A DNA stretch of 64,000 nucleotides from Zygnema cylindricum (GCA_037447655.1 JBBHKE010002402.1:49635-113634); one strand, 5' to 3'; positions 45,174 to 57,600 are shown, counted from the first letter of the stretch. The notes: generated by a model not told the origin, from the letters alone. Numbers and translations: made by a program.

Positions 45174-45174
45174 A

Positions 45175-45707
45175 TTAGCTGGTGAAGGGGGAGATCCTTT
45201 AATTTTTCAAGTTTGGATCGGAGTGAGCGCAGCTAGCTTCATGGTGGACTCCGACGCGTCCGGAAACTTCATCAACGAGGCGACGATGAAAAAGTTGAAA
45301 CTTCCTCTCGTGGTTTTATCGGATCGTCAGACGGTACAATTGGTCGACGGAAGTACCTTAGTGATTACTCATTGCACTCCGCGGTTTCGCTTCGGAATTC
45401 GGAAATTTCACTTGTTTGACACCTTTCATGTATTACCGCTTGGTGACCATAAAATAATCTTGGGGAAACCGTGGCTGCAAAAGTCGAACCCAACGATCGA
45501 TTGGAGAAGTGGTAACATGAGAGTTAAGAATGGTGAAAAAGAGTTTGAGGTAAAGGTTGGAGCGGTTGGTAAGGGATCGAAAGAGGTACGCCTGCTTTCC
45601 CCCTTACAGCTTAAGAGGGCACTCAAAAAAAGGGAAACAGTTAATATGGCGGTCGTCCAACCTATAAAGGAGACTAAGAAGGGGATTTTGGAAGAATGGA
45701 ATAAGTA
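45175..45707 (+). pseudogene. Gypsy C protease
   Basis: The frame resumes after element B as LAGEGGDPLIFQVWIG. The aspartic protease follows: MVDSDASGNFINEATMKKL, with FHVLPLGDHKIILGKPWLQK downstream. The active site normally reads DSGA; here Gly is Asp, which should disable it. The frame stops at 45706, and about 190 bases of further polyprotein (the YVDVFPPKLSQGLPPKREVDH linker in pieces) lead to RT. Confidence 0.82.
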
Positions 45708-45900
45708 GGATCCCGACTTCGACTCAAAAGAGGGCGACGACACTGGAATGACTTTCGTAGAGGCCTCGGAAGTCGTGACAAAACTTCTCAAGGAGTATGT
45801 TGATGTCTTTCCCCCGAAGCTCTCGCAAGGTTTACCTCCAAAGCGCGAAGTAGACCACATGATAGAGCTTGTTCCCTAAGCGGTACCCCCGACAAATCAA

Positions 45901-46660
45901 ATGTACAAGATGAGCTACACCGAATTAGATGAACTCAAAAAGCAACTTGCGGAGTTGGTCGAAACTGGAGCAATCAAACCGAGCAAGTCACCGTATGGAG
46001 CCCCCGTCCTCTTCGTGAATAAGAAGGATGAAGGTTTTCGCATGTGTCTTGATTACCGAGGTCTAAATAAGTTGACAGTGAAAAATGAGTACCCTCTACC
46101 AAGGATAGCTGAAATGTTGGATAGGTTAAGAGGTGCTAAATATTTTTCGAAGATCGACTTACGAAGTGGTTATCACCAAATCAAAATTGCGGAGGAAGAT
46201 GTGGAAAAGACCGCATTCCGGACTCGGTACGGTCATTTCCAATTACTAGTTATGCCATTTGGGTTGACCAACGCGCTGGCGACCTTTATGCGCGTGATGA
46301 ACTCAATCTTTCGGCAATATTTGGACGCTTTCGTAATTGTCTTCTTGGAGGACATCTTGGTGTATAGCAAGACGTTGGAAGATCATGTGGAGCACCTGCA
46401 AACGGTCTTACAAGTCCTTCAAGAGAACAAGTTGTACGCGAAAAAGGAGTAAATGTGATTTCTTGAAGGAGAAAATTGAGTTTTTGGGTCACGTGGTGAG
46501 CCGGGATGGGATCACAATGGATCCGAACCAAACTAGGGCTCTAAAAGAGTTTTCGAAGCCCACTAACGTTACAGACTTACGGAGTTTGCTTTGTGTATGT
46601 TAGTACTATCGCAGTTTTGTAGAAGGTTTCGCAAAAATAGTTGCACCATTCACAAATTAA
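45901..46660 (+). pseudogene. Gypsy C reverse transcriptase
   Basis: Motifs: [74 protein letters not shown] (usually NAPATF). The catalytic box reads [10 protein letters not shown] instead of VYLDDILVYS, so one catalytic Asp is Glu. A stop at 46450 and a shift follow. The rest (FLGHVVSRDGITMDP) is in another frame. Non-functional. Confidence 0.88.
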
Positions 46661-47293
46661 CTTAAGAATGAAGTGCCCTATGAGTGGAAAACGGCGCAAG
46701 GGGCAGCCTTTGACATGCTAAACGAGCGGTTGGTTACCGCCCCTGTGTTAGCTGTTCCCGACCCGGAGCTACCTTGGACGATAATTACCGACGCTAGCGA
46801 TACAGTTATTGGAGCGATCCTTATGCACGATCAGGGCAAGGGTCTTAAACCCATTGCCTACAACAGTCGGAAACTAAAGGCGGCGGAACTTAACTGGGCC
46901 ACGCATGAAAAAGAGACAGTAACAATTATTAACGCGTTGGAAGTTTGGAAATGCTACATTCAACGGAAGCGGATCACCATCATCACCGATCACCATGCCT
47001 TACAATATCTTCAGACACAGCCAAAGTTGTCAAAGACACAGGTTCGATAGATGACGTTTCTTAAGACCTTCGGACCGGAGCTCACTATTGAGTATAAACC
47101 GGGTAAGACAAACTCGACAGATACTTTGTCAAGAAGACCAGGAGTAGCTGCGCCAGTGTCAGAGCAAGATTCGCAATCGTCCCAGGATCGAAGCGAAAGT
47201 TCCATGAACAAGGACACTGCAGCGTCATGCAGGGTCAAACAAAGCGCAGGATTCGAAAATCAGCGTAGTGACAAGCACGGTACAAGTGGATGA
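46661..47293 (+). pseudogene. Gypsy C RNase H
   Basis: Frame 46673-47050: PWTIITDASDTVIGAILMHD (catalytic Asp), KPIAYNSRKLKAAELNWATH and TIITDHHALQYL. After one stop the connection domain LTIEYKPGKTNSTDTLSRRP follows, as is typical before gypsy integrase. Confidence 0.85.
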
Positions 47294-48200
47294 TCAGTGG
47301 CTGCATAAGATCAAGGCCGCATACGACGAAGACGATGGTGTCAAGGAACTGGTTAAACGTAAGGTATTGGTTAGAACCACCAACGGTAGGTGGGGGTACA
47401 GACCGAGTCAGACAACGAAACTATATGTTCCAACAAACTAAGAGTTACATCATACAATCTTAAAGTTAAGTGATGACGAGCCACTCAATGGACATTTCGG
47501 ACGGGATAAAACAATCGCACGCGTTGTTGAGGCGTATTATTGGCCGAACATGACTAGGGACATCGCATAATATGTCAGAACATGGGACTCTGATAATATT
47601 AATAAATCGGCATCGGGTCATCAAGGTATAATGCAACCTTTACCGATACCATCTGTTCCTTGGGAAGCGATTTCAATAGATTTCATTGTTGCTCTTCTGT
47701 TGACTGGGGAAGGATATGACTCCATCTTCGTCGTCGTAGATTATGTGACAAAAAATGGCCCATTTCTTGCCCACGAGAACCACAGCTACGACTCGAGATG
47801 TGGCAAACTTATTCTTTCGGGAGATATTCCGCCATCACACACTTTCGAAGAGAATTGTCAACGACCGTGATCAGAAATTTGTGAGCCACTTTTGGAGAAT
47901 TTTGTTCGAGCTGTGTGGATTGCAGTAGGCTATGTTTAAAGCTTATCACCCTCAGACCGACGGTCAAACGGAGAGGGTGAATTGGACTTTGGAGGAGGCT
48001 TTGCGGGCTTATGTATCAGTACACCAAATGGATTGGGTGAACCATTTGACGACGATTGAAGTGGCGTATAACAGTGCAGTGCACTCGTCCCCGAATGCTA
48101 CGGCGTTTTCCCTCAATGGACAACAACCCACCTTTCCCCGAAACTTATAGTTAGCAGATTGCCCTACACCCGGAGCTCTGGATTTTGCCAAAACGCTGCA
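47294..48200 (+). pseudogene. Gypsy C integrase
   Basis: Zinc-finger region: HFGRDKTIARVVEAYYWPNM is kept, but the Cys pair is replaced by WDSD, so the HHCC finger is broken. The core has WEAISIDFIVALL (first Asp), a frameshift, then VNDRDQKFVSHFW (second) and YHPQTDGQTERVNWTLEEAL (Glu). The GPY/F-like region (48295-48597) with NKVRLNMANLSLPG and KVDIPKDWHIHNVFYFSLLK follows. Confidence 0.85.
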
Positions 48201-48543
48201 AAAAAATCTGGAAAAGGCAGCGAAGGCGCTCTAACTTGCAAAGGATCGTCAAAAGTCGCAGGCTGACGCTCACCAGAAGGACATTGTATTCAGCGTGGGT
48301 AATAAGGTTCGCCTTAATATGGCAAACTTGTCATTACCGGGTGCCCTCTCCAAGAAATTGGCACTAAGATTCACGCGCCTGTTCAATGTTATTTCAAAGG
48401 TGAGAGAAATGGCCTATAAGGTGGATATACCGAAGGACTGGCATATCCACAATGTTTTCTATTTTTCCCTACTTAAGTTGTTTCGGGACCCTAATTTGAT
48501 TTTTCCTAATCAACGCTCGCATACCCCATTACCGCCCATTCGG

Positions 48544-48711
48544 GATTCCTCGGACGAGTATGAGGTGGAAGAGATCATTCAGTCGCGTCGCCTTTGAAAT
48601 TCTAACTCCACCCAATATTTGGTGCGTTGGAAGGGCTACAAAGTTGAGGACGATTCTTGGGTGGAAGAGAAAGATCTGCAATCACCCGATTTGCTGCGCC
48701 GATTTACGTAG
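48544..48711 (+). pseudogene. Chromodomain of gypsy C integrase
   Basis: EYEVEEIIQSRR, an in-frame stop, then TQYLVRWKGYKVEDDSWVEE and LLRRF. The aromatic-cage residues (Tyr of YEVE, Trp of RWKGY, Trp of DDSW) are present. Such domains guide chromovirus integration to modified histones. The stop lies between the first and second strands. Confidence 0.82.
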
Positions 48712-49203
48712 AGTGCGTACACTCAGCTTCACCGGATGGGCAATCGCAAAGGACACGAGAAAGGGACGAATCGCAATGCCGCAACTATCGCTATCATCTT
48801 GGGAACTCGGCAAAGGAACGCAACGAGGATAATAACGGACCGATGTACTATGGTTGCGCAGCCACCGAAGCGCAGCATACCAGCGGTGCCGTTATAGAAT
48901 CGCTGTGCCACTGCTGCGCTGACAGGAAATCGCAACGGCGGAATTGTGCATCACAACATTGGTGACAACAAAACCACGGTTTTGTCGGAGCAGCGCAATT
49001 GAATAAATGTTGGATGCTGCGATATCCTCTCACGCTTGGATGTTTGGAAGAGTCTAACAGTGAAACCCTCAACCCTCGCGGTTAAATCCGCCATCAGCCT
49101 TCGCGACCAACATAGTCGAAGCAGTCTGAAGAGCGTCTCGTTCTCCACAACCATCTAACTCTCACTTCTCGAATTTCCTGAATTGTTTTGCACAACAGCA
49201 TCC

Positions 49204-50030
49204 ATGGCGTCGTCACCCTCTCCACCACAGAAAAGGAGGAGACTTTTACGGGTAGGGCCGGAGGAGATACCGCGCCTGGACATATTGTTAGTGGCGGCGG
49301 AGGTCATGGTAGAGGGAGACTGGAGGAGGGTGGTAGAGGCAGAGCTGGAACTGGAAAAGATAGCTAGTAGAGAGGTAGGGCCAGCATAGACCATTGGAGG
49401 AGAAGGGTCAGAAAATTCGCAGGATCCCAAGTACAACCCATTCCAAGAGGAGGATTAGGAGGATGAATAAGAAACGCTTGTATTGGGATCCTTCGGATTG
49501 GCCAGCGGCATGGCGCAAAAGAAAACCTGGGGATCCTATTAATATCCCGCCAGCGTGCCGTCCCACCCGGCCTGGAATTTCATGAGGACGAAGGACTTAG
49601 GGAATAACCATAAGGGTTATGTGTAGTTAAACCCTCATGCCCTATCATTTGTGGAAGTGGGAAGAATTCTCTGCAGCGGGCTCGAGCTGCCAAGAAACAG
49701 GTTTCCTTCAAAATGAGGAAGGTACCTCGGTGGGAACCGGCGGATGTGGAATTAGATGGAGCACATCAAATCGAAGCACCAGAAGCACCTGCACCGGCGG
49801 TCATTCCGCCGAAACGCGAAGCACCAGCAACTGCACTGGAGGTAGGGGAGAACCAAGTTCGGGAGTGGATCACCTAGAGGCGCTTGGCAGCGGCCGACCA
49901 TCAAATTGCGCTGCTGGAGTCTCAATGTGAGCAGCTCCAAAATCAATTGGACACTCTACGATAAGAATTCGAGGAGTATTGTGAGGAGACATATAGGATA
50001 CTCAAGCAACTTAAGTTCCCAAGAGTAAGT
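49204..50030 (+). pseudogene. Extra downstream ORF of gypsy C
   Basis: Sense-strand coding-like sequence lies between chromodomain and 3' LTR. It opens MASSPSPPQKRRRLLRVGPE at 49204 with a basic cluster and stops at 49389. From about 49650 another frame reads ARAAKKQVSFKMRKVPRWEP, then proline/alanine-rich text, then after a stop LAAADHQIALLESQCEQLQN and further heptads to KQLKFP: a probable coiled coil. I do not recognise a family. Its position is where some gypsy elements carry an env-like or accessory ORF. Confidence 0.4.
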
Positions 50031-50536
50031 GAGGTTGATTATAGTATGAGCCTAAAAATATTACATTGTTTTTCAATTTTTGTTGTATTATTGTCAAATG
50101 GAAAAGGCCCTAGGTAGTCTTGTTGATTCTCTTTACAAAAATTACAAAAAAAAATTGTAACAAAAACTTTTAAAACAAATGTTTTGCGAATGAATATCCA
50201 ACTATTATTATTACCTCTCACAACATTATGGCATATTCGTAAGATTCTCTGAAATATTGTTCACCAAAAATATAAAATAAGAGGTACCACGTAGTAGGGA
50301 GAGGTACGACTTTTTGTAAACAACCTCAATTTTTGTTCGATGGAACTTCACCATTTTTCAAGTGAATCTTGTAATGGAAAAAGGGAAATGATTGGGTTTA
50401 AAAATGGATTATTGTTTATGACACCATTGTTGTGATTTATTCAGAGATATTGCATAGAAGTCTTTTCTTTCAAATGTTATGAGAGCGAAGCAAGAATCTA
50501 GGGTGTAGTATTAGTAAATAAGTTATGCCACCAATC

Positions 50537-50549
50537 CTTAGTGGGAGGC
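50537..50549 (+). other. Polypurine tract of gypsy C
   Basis: cttagtgggaggc directly before the 3' LTR; the run gtgggagg is the likely primer. Confidence 0.6.
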
Positions 50550-51025
50550 GGTTACAAAGAATTGTACACTATTGTTAGGGACAAGGCTGTTGTAGTTGCG
50601 GTTGCAGAGCAGCGCAGCTGCGACGACAGAGTACTGCAGCATAGCAACGTAGCAAATTAGTATTGTAACAGAGCAACGTTGCGTATCAGTAAAGCAACGC
50701 CGCGGAATGCAGATTTGACTACATTGTGCTAGAAGATAGTTAGATAGATCGTGGTTGACTGCGAAGGTCCACATGTACATAAGGATATTACCTTGTTGAC
50801 TAGCAGTGGATTACTTTAAATAGTGCAGTAAACCTAGTCAACACCGAACTCTTTTGAGTAGACCTTTACAGCGAGCTTTCAACTTGTAATCTTCTTCCGA
50901 ATAATAAAGTCCAACCTTTATCTGTGTGTGTTGTGTACTCTTACTGTTGCTATGAGGAGATCCTTCGAGTCTTTCCGCTATGCATTGGGGTGAGTTATGG
51001 TTTTCCTTATAAGCCCCCGTTTACA
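50550..51025 (+). repeat. 3' LTR of gypsy C
   Basis: Matches 37261-37720 through ggttacaaagaattg, gcagcgcagctgcgacgac and the final ttataagccccc...ttaca. Confidence 0.85.
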
Positions 51026-51084
51026 TTGACCCTCAAACATAAAGTGGAATTAATAGCTCTATTTTTTTTTAAGTTAATTTGGGA

Positions 51085-51602
51085 CAGCGTGAATAACCAT
51101 TAGCGTTGAATATTTTATGTAAAAAAACAATAGGTGTTAATAACTCTAACTTGGGTTCAAAGCCCTTCACCATAGTTTTTTTACTCTAATTTATTCACAA
51201 ACGCTAATTTGGGTACTTTTATCCTAAAGTGTAACCAGTATAGCCTATATTCACATCGAACATGTGAGAACAGGTTTATGTGGTTTTCCCCCGTCTTTGT
51301 CACCCGAAATCTAATTTGAGTACAATCTTTAGAGTCGACGGACTCATTTTTGTGTGTCGAGTTGTGACGCCTTTGTCTGACACTCTTTCTGTAGGATTGT
51401 AACGGATAACAAGCAATTTTAAGACGAATTTACACATTTTGTATACTGCACTATTTAAAACCGTCTAAATTAGGGTTATTTATGCTAAGAATGCAGTACC
51501 TCTATTAACGTAAAAATAGAATTGACAACTTTTTTTTTAAGGTCGAGGGTCAAAATTTGGAGGCGCCTAATTAGTATTATTAACACTCATATAGATTCAC
51601 AG
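51085..51602. mobile_element. MITE family J, copy 3
   Basis: Left end cagcgtgaataaccattagc and right end, reverse-complemented, ctgtgaatctatatgagtg. The inner text acatgtgagaacaggtt and gtctttgtca is shared with 34101-34592. Confidence 0.6.
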
Positions 51603-52610
51603 TAAACTCTACTGTACTGTAGCACGTTAATGAATCTGATTTTGACTTTTTTTAAATAGTGTAATGTAAGAAGTGTGTTAGTCCTTATAAAAATCGCTCA
51701 TTTACAAAATATATTTGGTAGTCCTTACTAAAATCGCTTATTTTTCTCGTAAAATCTTACAAAATAAAAACTAGATAAAGGCATCGACAGTGTAAATAGA
51801 GTGCATCACTGTTGGTGCACAATTCACACTACAAATGGATGATGGATGAGACGAGGAAATGAATGTCTTTTTTGTTTGTTTGGACGTAAATTGCCCTTGA
51901 CGTCACCTCACGTCAACAAAAAAGTCGCGATGTGATTAATGTTGCCGTACGATTAGTAGTCGATGACTAAAATCCGACTGTACCAAGCCATCGTTTTTCA
52001 CCCATACAACAACATATAATTTTTTATTCTATTTTAGATGATTTTGATTAGCTATTTAATTATAGGTTACCATTTCAAAAAAATCGTTACTGTACGGATC
52101 ATTCATTCGGGATACGACTTCTTGCTTTTTCAAAGTCGCATTTTTGCATTCCAAAAACATTTTCCGGAAAAGAAGATGATTTACCACAGTTGTGAAGTTT
52201 TGACGCACTTGATCGTATGTTTTGTCCGTCGGTACACTCGAAAAAGGTTGAAAGCCGAGCAGTCGACTTGTTTGGCGCCTCAATTTTTGTTTTTTTGAGG
52301 TCTGAATGGTACGAGATTATTTGTTTCCTCATCTCATTCGTCATCTATTTCTAATGTGAATTGTGCATGAAAGGCGCACTTAGATTTGATTTATAGTGAT
52401 TAAAAAAAGGTAAAATCGCGCTAACAAGTTCTCGCATATCTAAGCGTCGAATATATGAAAAGTGTAGCGGTACATTAGAATAACGTATATCCAAATTAGT
52501 GTAAAAGTGTATAAATAAGCGTTATTTTTTGTTTATTTTGGGCCTTTAACCCAAAATAGAGCAAATAACATTAACAATTCTTTTACACTAATTGTTTTAC
52601 TTTAAGGGTG
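51603..52610. other. AT-rich spacer, nothing recognised
   Basis: A small direct repeat (gtccttataaaaatcgct and gtccttactaaaatcgct) is present near 51680-51735. No gene motif is visible. Confidence 0.45.
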
Positions 52611-53948
52611 AAGTTCCATTAAGGTATGTCCCCTTGTGCATAAGTAAGGTTTTATTATGTCGTATTATTGTAAAACTTAGCGCCGTACAGCCTAAGTTGC
52701 AACCGTGCGAAGGAATCACAAATTTATAGAGTATAATTTGCGTCACCCTCGAACTGAGGATGCACAAAATATTGTCGTCTTGTGTTTTTCGACCCACGGC
52801 CACGACAAAAAAAGTCATCTTCAAACTTATCTTTAAAACACATCGGCGATGTTTTTTAAAACTAGGTATTTTTGATAAAAAAATAAGAACATATATTCCC
52901 ACGTGTCAAATGATTTTCAAGGACAAATAAAATTACATAATTCGTTATGTTTTGTCCGTTTGCGTGCAATACGACGAAGAAAAGTACACAATTTGTTTGG
53001 TTTTTTCCTTTTTCGTCCAGTACGGGTTTTCTTTTTGAAAGGGTCTTGAAATTTTGATGCCATTTGACGTCGACCAGACGAGAGATGCAAAGGCAAAGAG
53101 AATCTCCTTCAATCGTGAAACGACACAGGGTGGAAGGCGGTACGTGAGCAATGTCACGGTAAAGCATGCGACGTCACAAGCAATTCCCAAAAAAACGTGC
53201 GGCAACAAAGATTGTAGACGTTGACAACCGTCGCAGGTATTATTGACGAATACAATCGTCACAAACGTAAGTTATGATGTTGTTCTTACACATAAGGACA
53301 TTAGAAAACCGGGTCCGGTGGATTCGCACTAAAATACAAAGTTAGTTTCGCCAAGTTACAAGTATGTGGAGACATACCTTTACAAAAAGTGAGATTGTTC
53401 ACAAAAATTGAGACTTATCCGTACTTTGACGTAGCAATGATTTTGTTTTATCAAAAGTAACATAATAGAGAATCTTGCCAATATTCTCCAAAGGTTTGAG
53501 AGTTAACAATGTCCGTTGGATATTTTTTCGCGAAGCATTCGCTTCAAAAGTTTATATAATTGGTGATGTACCAGTACATCACCATTTTCAAAAAAAAATG
53601 AGCCACAACACCTTGGATAATGAGCATACGTGTCAAGATGGAAACCAACGAAAATCAAAAAATTTCGCAGATGATATACGCATTCAAAAATCCAACAAAA
53701 AATACAAACAAAATCTCGTTACCCACTTTTGTCAGACTATTGTTGTTATCACCCATTGGTCACATTATTTTTGGCAACGCTCATTCGTCACATGAAAAAA
53801 CAAGAACCTTAGAAATATGAGGTGGTATATGAAAAGGCGTCTGCAAATAACACAAACGATGACATGGATTGCACGTACATGGTACGCAAATGAAGATTTG
53901 TGCTACGTGTGAAAATCATTCACGATTTTCAATATCCGATGTTAACTT
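52611..53948. repeat. Dispersed repeat family G, copy 4 (left part)
   Basis: Has gaagttccattaagg, atcttcaaactta, cacatcggcg, aatcgtcacaaacg, tatgtggagacatacc and cacgtacatggtacgc, in an order matching the other G copies. Its continuation (atgttggccgtacaatt, ttgtggaacttcaccc) is at 60095-60240, so copia F has inserted in it. Confidence 0.5.
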
Positions 53949-54958
53949 TATTTTTCTACAACCACCGTTGCAGGAGGGGAACTAGCACTAGCATTGAAAG
54001 TAGACATGGAAAACAACAAAAGCTATTAAGCACCTACTCAACATCCAACTTTCAGCTTACACAAAATGTGACTTAAAAGGCCAATATGCCTCAAAATTTC
54101 CACAATGATACACAATACAATAGACTGACAATTCCCAAAATTGCAGCGCAAATGACAAAGTAAAATATAAGATATGATGTTTGGAAGTTCCCAAAAAATT
54201 GCCCTTAGAAATTCATATTCCTAAAACTGGATACTACAAAATTGGCTAAGTCCTAAGTTATATACTCACAGTGTGTATCTACTGGTCTACACTAATTTGG
54301 GTAACTGTTATTGCGGTTATTATCTTGAATAACGACAAGTATTCTACCTGAATGTTACTGTATTGTTAATACCTCAAAATCCCTAATTACTACTTTCAAA
54401 AACCTAATTAGTGGAACACTATTTTTTATTAGACTAAACTACAAAACAATGTTTATTCAGATATATTCATATATCGAACCGTACACAAAACGTTCCAGAT
54501 GCTTAGTTAGCGGTAGTCGCTAAAGTTCAGCCGACTGTGGTCGTGTAGTACGAAGCACCTGAGTGCTTGGTCACTTGTGGTCCCACTTAAATCACGCTTG
54601 TGGTGTTCGTGAATCACGCTTGTGGTCCCAAGTGAATTGTGTCCATTGGAACAAATTTAATCGACGATGGTACCGTCGAACGTTACCATATATTTCCGAA
54701 ATACCCGGTTCAGATCCCGTTCGTCCGATCCTAGAAATCCAATTGTCAACTCCGTGACGCGTGTGGTTCACTGTCGGCGCCACTCCGTAAAACCTGCATA
54801 CGATCTCTTACGGGCGCGTGTCCCTGTAAAAGTACAATATACTCTATTGTACTTTTGTTACTGTAAAACTAATGAAGGTAAGTATTACAGCTGACTACTT
54901 ATAAAATATTCTAAGTTATTTTTACCCTATCTACTGAAATAAAGATTTCTAAATTACA
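53949..54958 (-). repeat. 3' LTR of copia F
   Basis: Aligns over its length with 59106-60094. The outer end is eroded (tattt for tgttg). It contains variant copies of the 19-20 bp unit cttgtggtcccac...aatcacg near 54570-54640. A B-box-like ggttcagatcc stands at about 54707-54717. Confidence 0.8.
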
Positions 54959-54966
54959 ACACTCCC

Positions 54967-55320
54967 CTAAATCTTTAGACTCAGTAACTCACTTAGTCCA
55001 ATAACATCTCTGCAAATTTGTAACTTAGGAGCAAGAAGGACTTTTCTTAACATGTTAGCCACGATCTTCTCGTCCGGTAAATAACACAATTTAACGACTT
55101 TTGCAAGTACTTTTTCTCTAACAAAGTGAAGTCTAACATCTATGTGTTTGCTCTTAAAGTGATGGCTGGGGTTAGAGGCAATTGCAATGGCTGCGTGGTT
55201 GTCACACCAGATAGCCTGAGGACCAGTTTGCATTTACCCAAGTTAGTGTAAAACGGACTTCACCCATAGGAGCTCGTTGAGGGCGAAAGCTACTGCCATA
55301 TATTTTAACTCCATTGTGGA
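54967..55320 (-). pseudogene. Copia F RNase H
   Basis: MEYMAVAFALNELLWVKSV, then MQTGPQAIWCDNHAAIAIAS, HHFKSKHIDVRLHFVREKV and ANMLRKVLLAPKLQ. The usual 'DMLTK' is NMLRK. A stop lies near 55234. The frame ends just before the LTR, where the PPT taggggag is visible. Confidence 0.8.
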
Positions 55321-55554
55321 TTGAGCTCTAAACTTTTGAAATTTGCTACTCCAGCATCAAGTTCCATCTCGAATCTTAAAAACAAAGCCATTCGTAGATT
55401 TCCGGCTTGGCAAGTCTCCATAGCTAACATCGCTCCACGTCTGTATTTTCACCTCTCCTCCTATGAGTACAAGCTAAAGATTTCGAGTACCTGCAAGATA
55501 TCTAAGCACCCTTTTTGCTGCTTCCCAGTCTGCCTTTTTAGGATTCTGCAAACA

Positions 55555-56440
55555 TCAACTGAAGACCCCCACAACTCCTGCAATATCAGGTCTTGTATAA
55601 TTGATAAAACATATAAGACTTCCAACTAACTGTCTATATGGCTTTGAAGCCATAAACTCCTCCTCCTTTGACTCTAAACTCTCACACACCATAATGTCTG
55701 ACTCTAGATCCCTTCGTTCCAATTTCTGCCTGAATTCTATAGGAGTTATATATCCCTTTACATCTTTCATTTCAAATCTTTCCAACATGTTGCCTATTGC
55801 TTCTTTCTCAGTCAACATAATCAGCCTTTTGTTCTTGTCTCTTTCTACCTAAATTCCTAAAATATACTTGGCCTCACCAAGGTCTTTCATCTCAAACCTA
55901 GACCTTAAAGTCATTTTAATGTGATTTATTTCATGCATTGACTTACTTATTAATAATAAGTCATCCTTATTTACAACAATGTATAGTATCCCATCCTCCC
56001 CTTGTAAAACATATACACAATAATCTGAGCTAATTCTCTTAAATCTTAGCCCTGTCAAAAATTCATCCAACTTCAAATTCCACTGACGAGGTGCAGGTTT
56101 TAGCCCATACAAAGATTTTGTCAATTTACACACTAATTCTTTTTTTCCCTTTTCAACATACATTTCAGGTTATTTCATATAAATGGTTTCTTCTAACTCT
56201 CCATGCAAAAAGGTCGTTTTAACATCCATTTGATGTATTTCCATATTCTATATAGCCTCTAGACTTAGCAAAATTTTGACTGTGGGAAATCTCACAACTG
56301 GAGAGAAGGTTTCCTCAAAGTCAATACCTTCTTTTTGATTATATCCCTTGGCCACTAGTCTAGCCTTGTACCTTTTGATGGTGTTGTCCAGGTTCAGCTT
56401 CACCCTGAATACCTATTTGTTGGGATGGCTTTTCTGCTCG
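55555..56440 (-). pseudogene. Copia F reverse transcriptase
   Basis: Motifs in order: [56 protein letters not shown], then the catalytic box VVNKDDLLLISKS, where YVDD is NKDD. MKDLGEAKYILGI, ML..FEMKDVKGYITPIEF and YRQLVGSLICFINYTRPDI follow. Stops occur at several points. The catalytic box change removes the Tyr-x-Asp-Asp start but keeps both Asp. Confidence 0.85.
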
Positions 56441-56949
56441 GAGGAAGATCCACCAGCTCCCATCTTTGTGCCTCCATCATAGACTTCATTTCATCGTTTG
56501 TCGCCTGAATCCATTGATTTCTCTTAGGTGATTAGAAGACCTGTTGGATCGTTAGAGGCTCCTCTGTAGCTACAGAAAAAGCAAAGTGAGAGCTTGCTTG
56601 CAGTCGGCTGCTAGATCGCTTTCCCTTGGAAATTCTGAGGTTGAGATCGTCAACAACCTCCGATTTTTTTGTTTAGTTAGAACCGTAACTTGAGCTAGTA
56701 CCAAGGGTGTAGTCGTTCCTTCCCCCTGAGGTGTAGCTTGTGGTGAAGCATCTTGAGAAGGCACTAGAGGAACTAAATGAAGAGGTGTCCTATTTGCCGG
56801 TGGAAAGTAGACTCGTTGAGTATGGTGAAAAATGGCAAATTCTTGCTTTACCTTGGTCGGTTGATATGGCACCTAAAAAAGGTCAACCAAATCCTATTCA
56901 TCTTTTATCTATATATTTTTAGAAATTATCACTTTTTTTTTCTCGAATA

Positions 56950-57600
56950 CAAAAACTCTATATCCTTTTGCATAATCATCATACCCTTTGAAAATCTAAT
57001 GTAGGCCTTTAGCCTCCATTTTCCATCTATCTTGTGAAGTATCTAAAATAAAACACTTGCTGCCAAAGATTTTAAAGTGACTAACATCAGGTTTTTCTCC
57101 TGTCCAATGCTCATAAGGTGTAGTGGTAACAGATCTAGAAGCAATTCTATTTTTAAAATAAACAACACAATTAAGTGCTTCAGCCCAAAATTTCAAATCT
57201 AGCTCTTTATCTGCAAGCATGGACCGAGCACTTTCTTTCACCGTCCTATTTAATCTCTCAGAAACACCATTCTGTTGCGATGTATATGGAACTATAAGAT
57301 TGTGACAGACACCTTCCTAAAGGAGAAATTCTTCGAATTCCTTTTATGTGTATTCTCCCTCGTTGTCCGATCTCAATGCCGATATTGAAACTTCATGAAG
57401 CTTTTCGGCCCACACTTTGTAGTGTTTCAAGTGAGTAAACACTGCACTCTTAGGTTGCATGAATTAAAATTTGGGGAACCTCGATAGTCATCTGTAAATG
57501 TGACCATATAGTGGACGCCCCTTGCCGACGCCACTAGTGAAGGACCACGAACATCAGAATGTATTAGCTGCAAAACCCTTTCTGATCTGAGATCTGTTTC
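56950..57600 (-). pseudogene. Copia F integrase
   Basis: QLIHSDVRGPS and VTFTDDY (first Asp), ALRSDNEGEYT (second), QQNGVSERLNRTVKESARSM (Glu), FWAEALNCVVYFKNR, TPYEHWTGEKPDVSHFKIFG and a decayed GYDDYAKGYRVFVF. All three catalytic residues are visible, but frames change near 57420 and 57240. Confidence 0.82.

Larger units (their letters stand above)
37261..51025 (+). mobile_element. Ty3/gypsy chromovirus C, interrupted by copia B
   Basis: Direct LTRs 37261-37720 and 50550-51025 bound a gag, protease, RT, RNase H, integrase, chromodomain order, which is gypsy order. Copia element B (38714-45173) splits it between gag and protease. Removing B gives VMR/LAGEGGDP in one frame. Catalytic motifs in protease, RT and integrase are changed, so C is dead. 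An additional ORF lies between the chromodomain and the 3' LTR. A clean target duplication was not found at its outer ends. Confidence 0.9.

Noticed and set aside
38713-45174. Exact 5-bp target duplication for element B
   Set aside because: The flanks gttaa and attag do not match. Insertion is supported by the resumed gypsy frame but not by a clean duplication.
49155-49436. Minus-strand 93-codon serine-rich ORF
   Set aside because: It is antisense to the probable accessory ORF of gypsy C. Its serine content mirrors the Gly/Glu/Arg codons of the other strand.
52945-53262. 105-codon minus-strand ORF as a host gene
   Set aside because: No recognisable domain. It sits in repeat family G, and its length is common by chance here.
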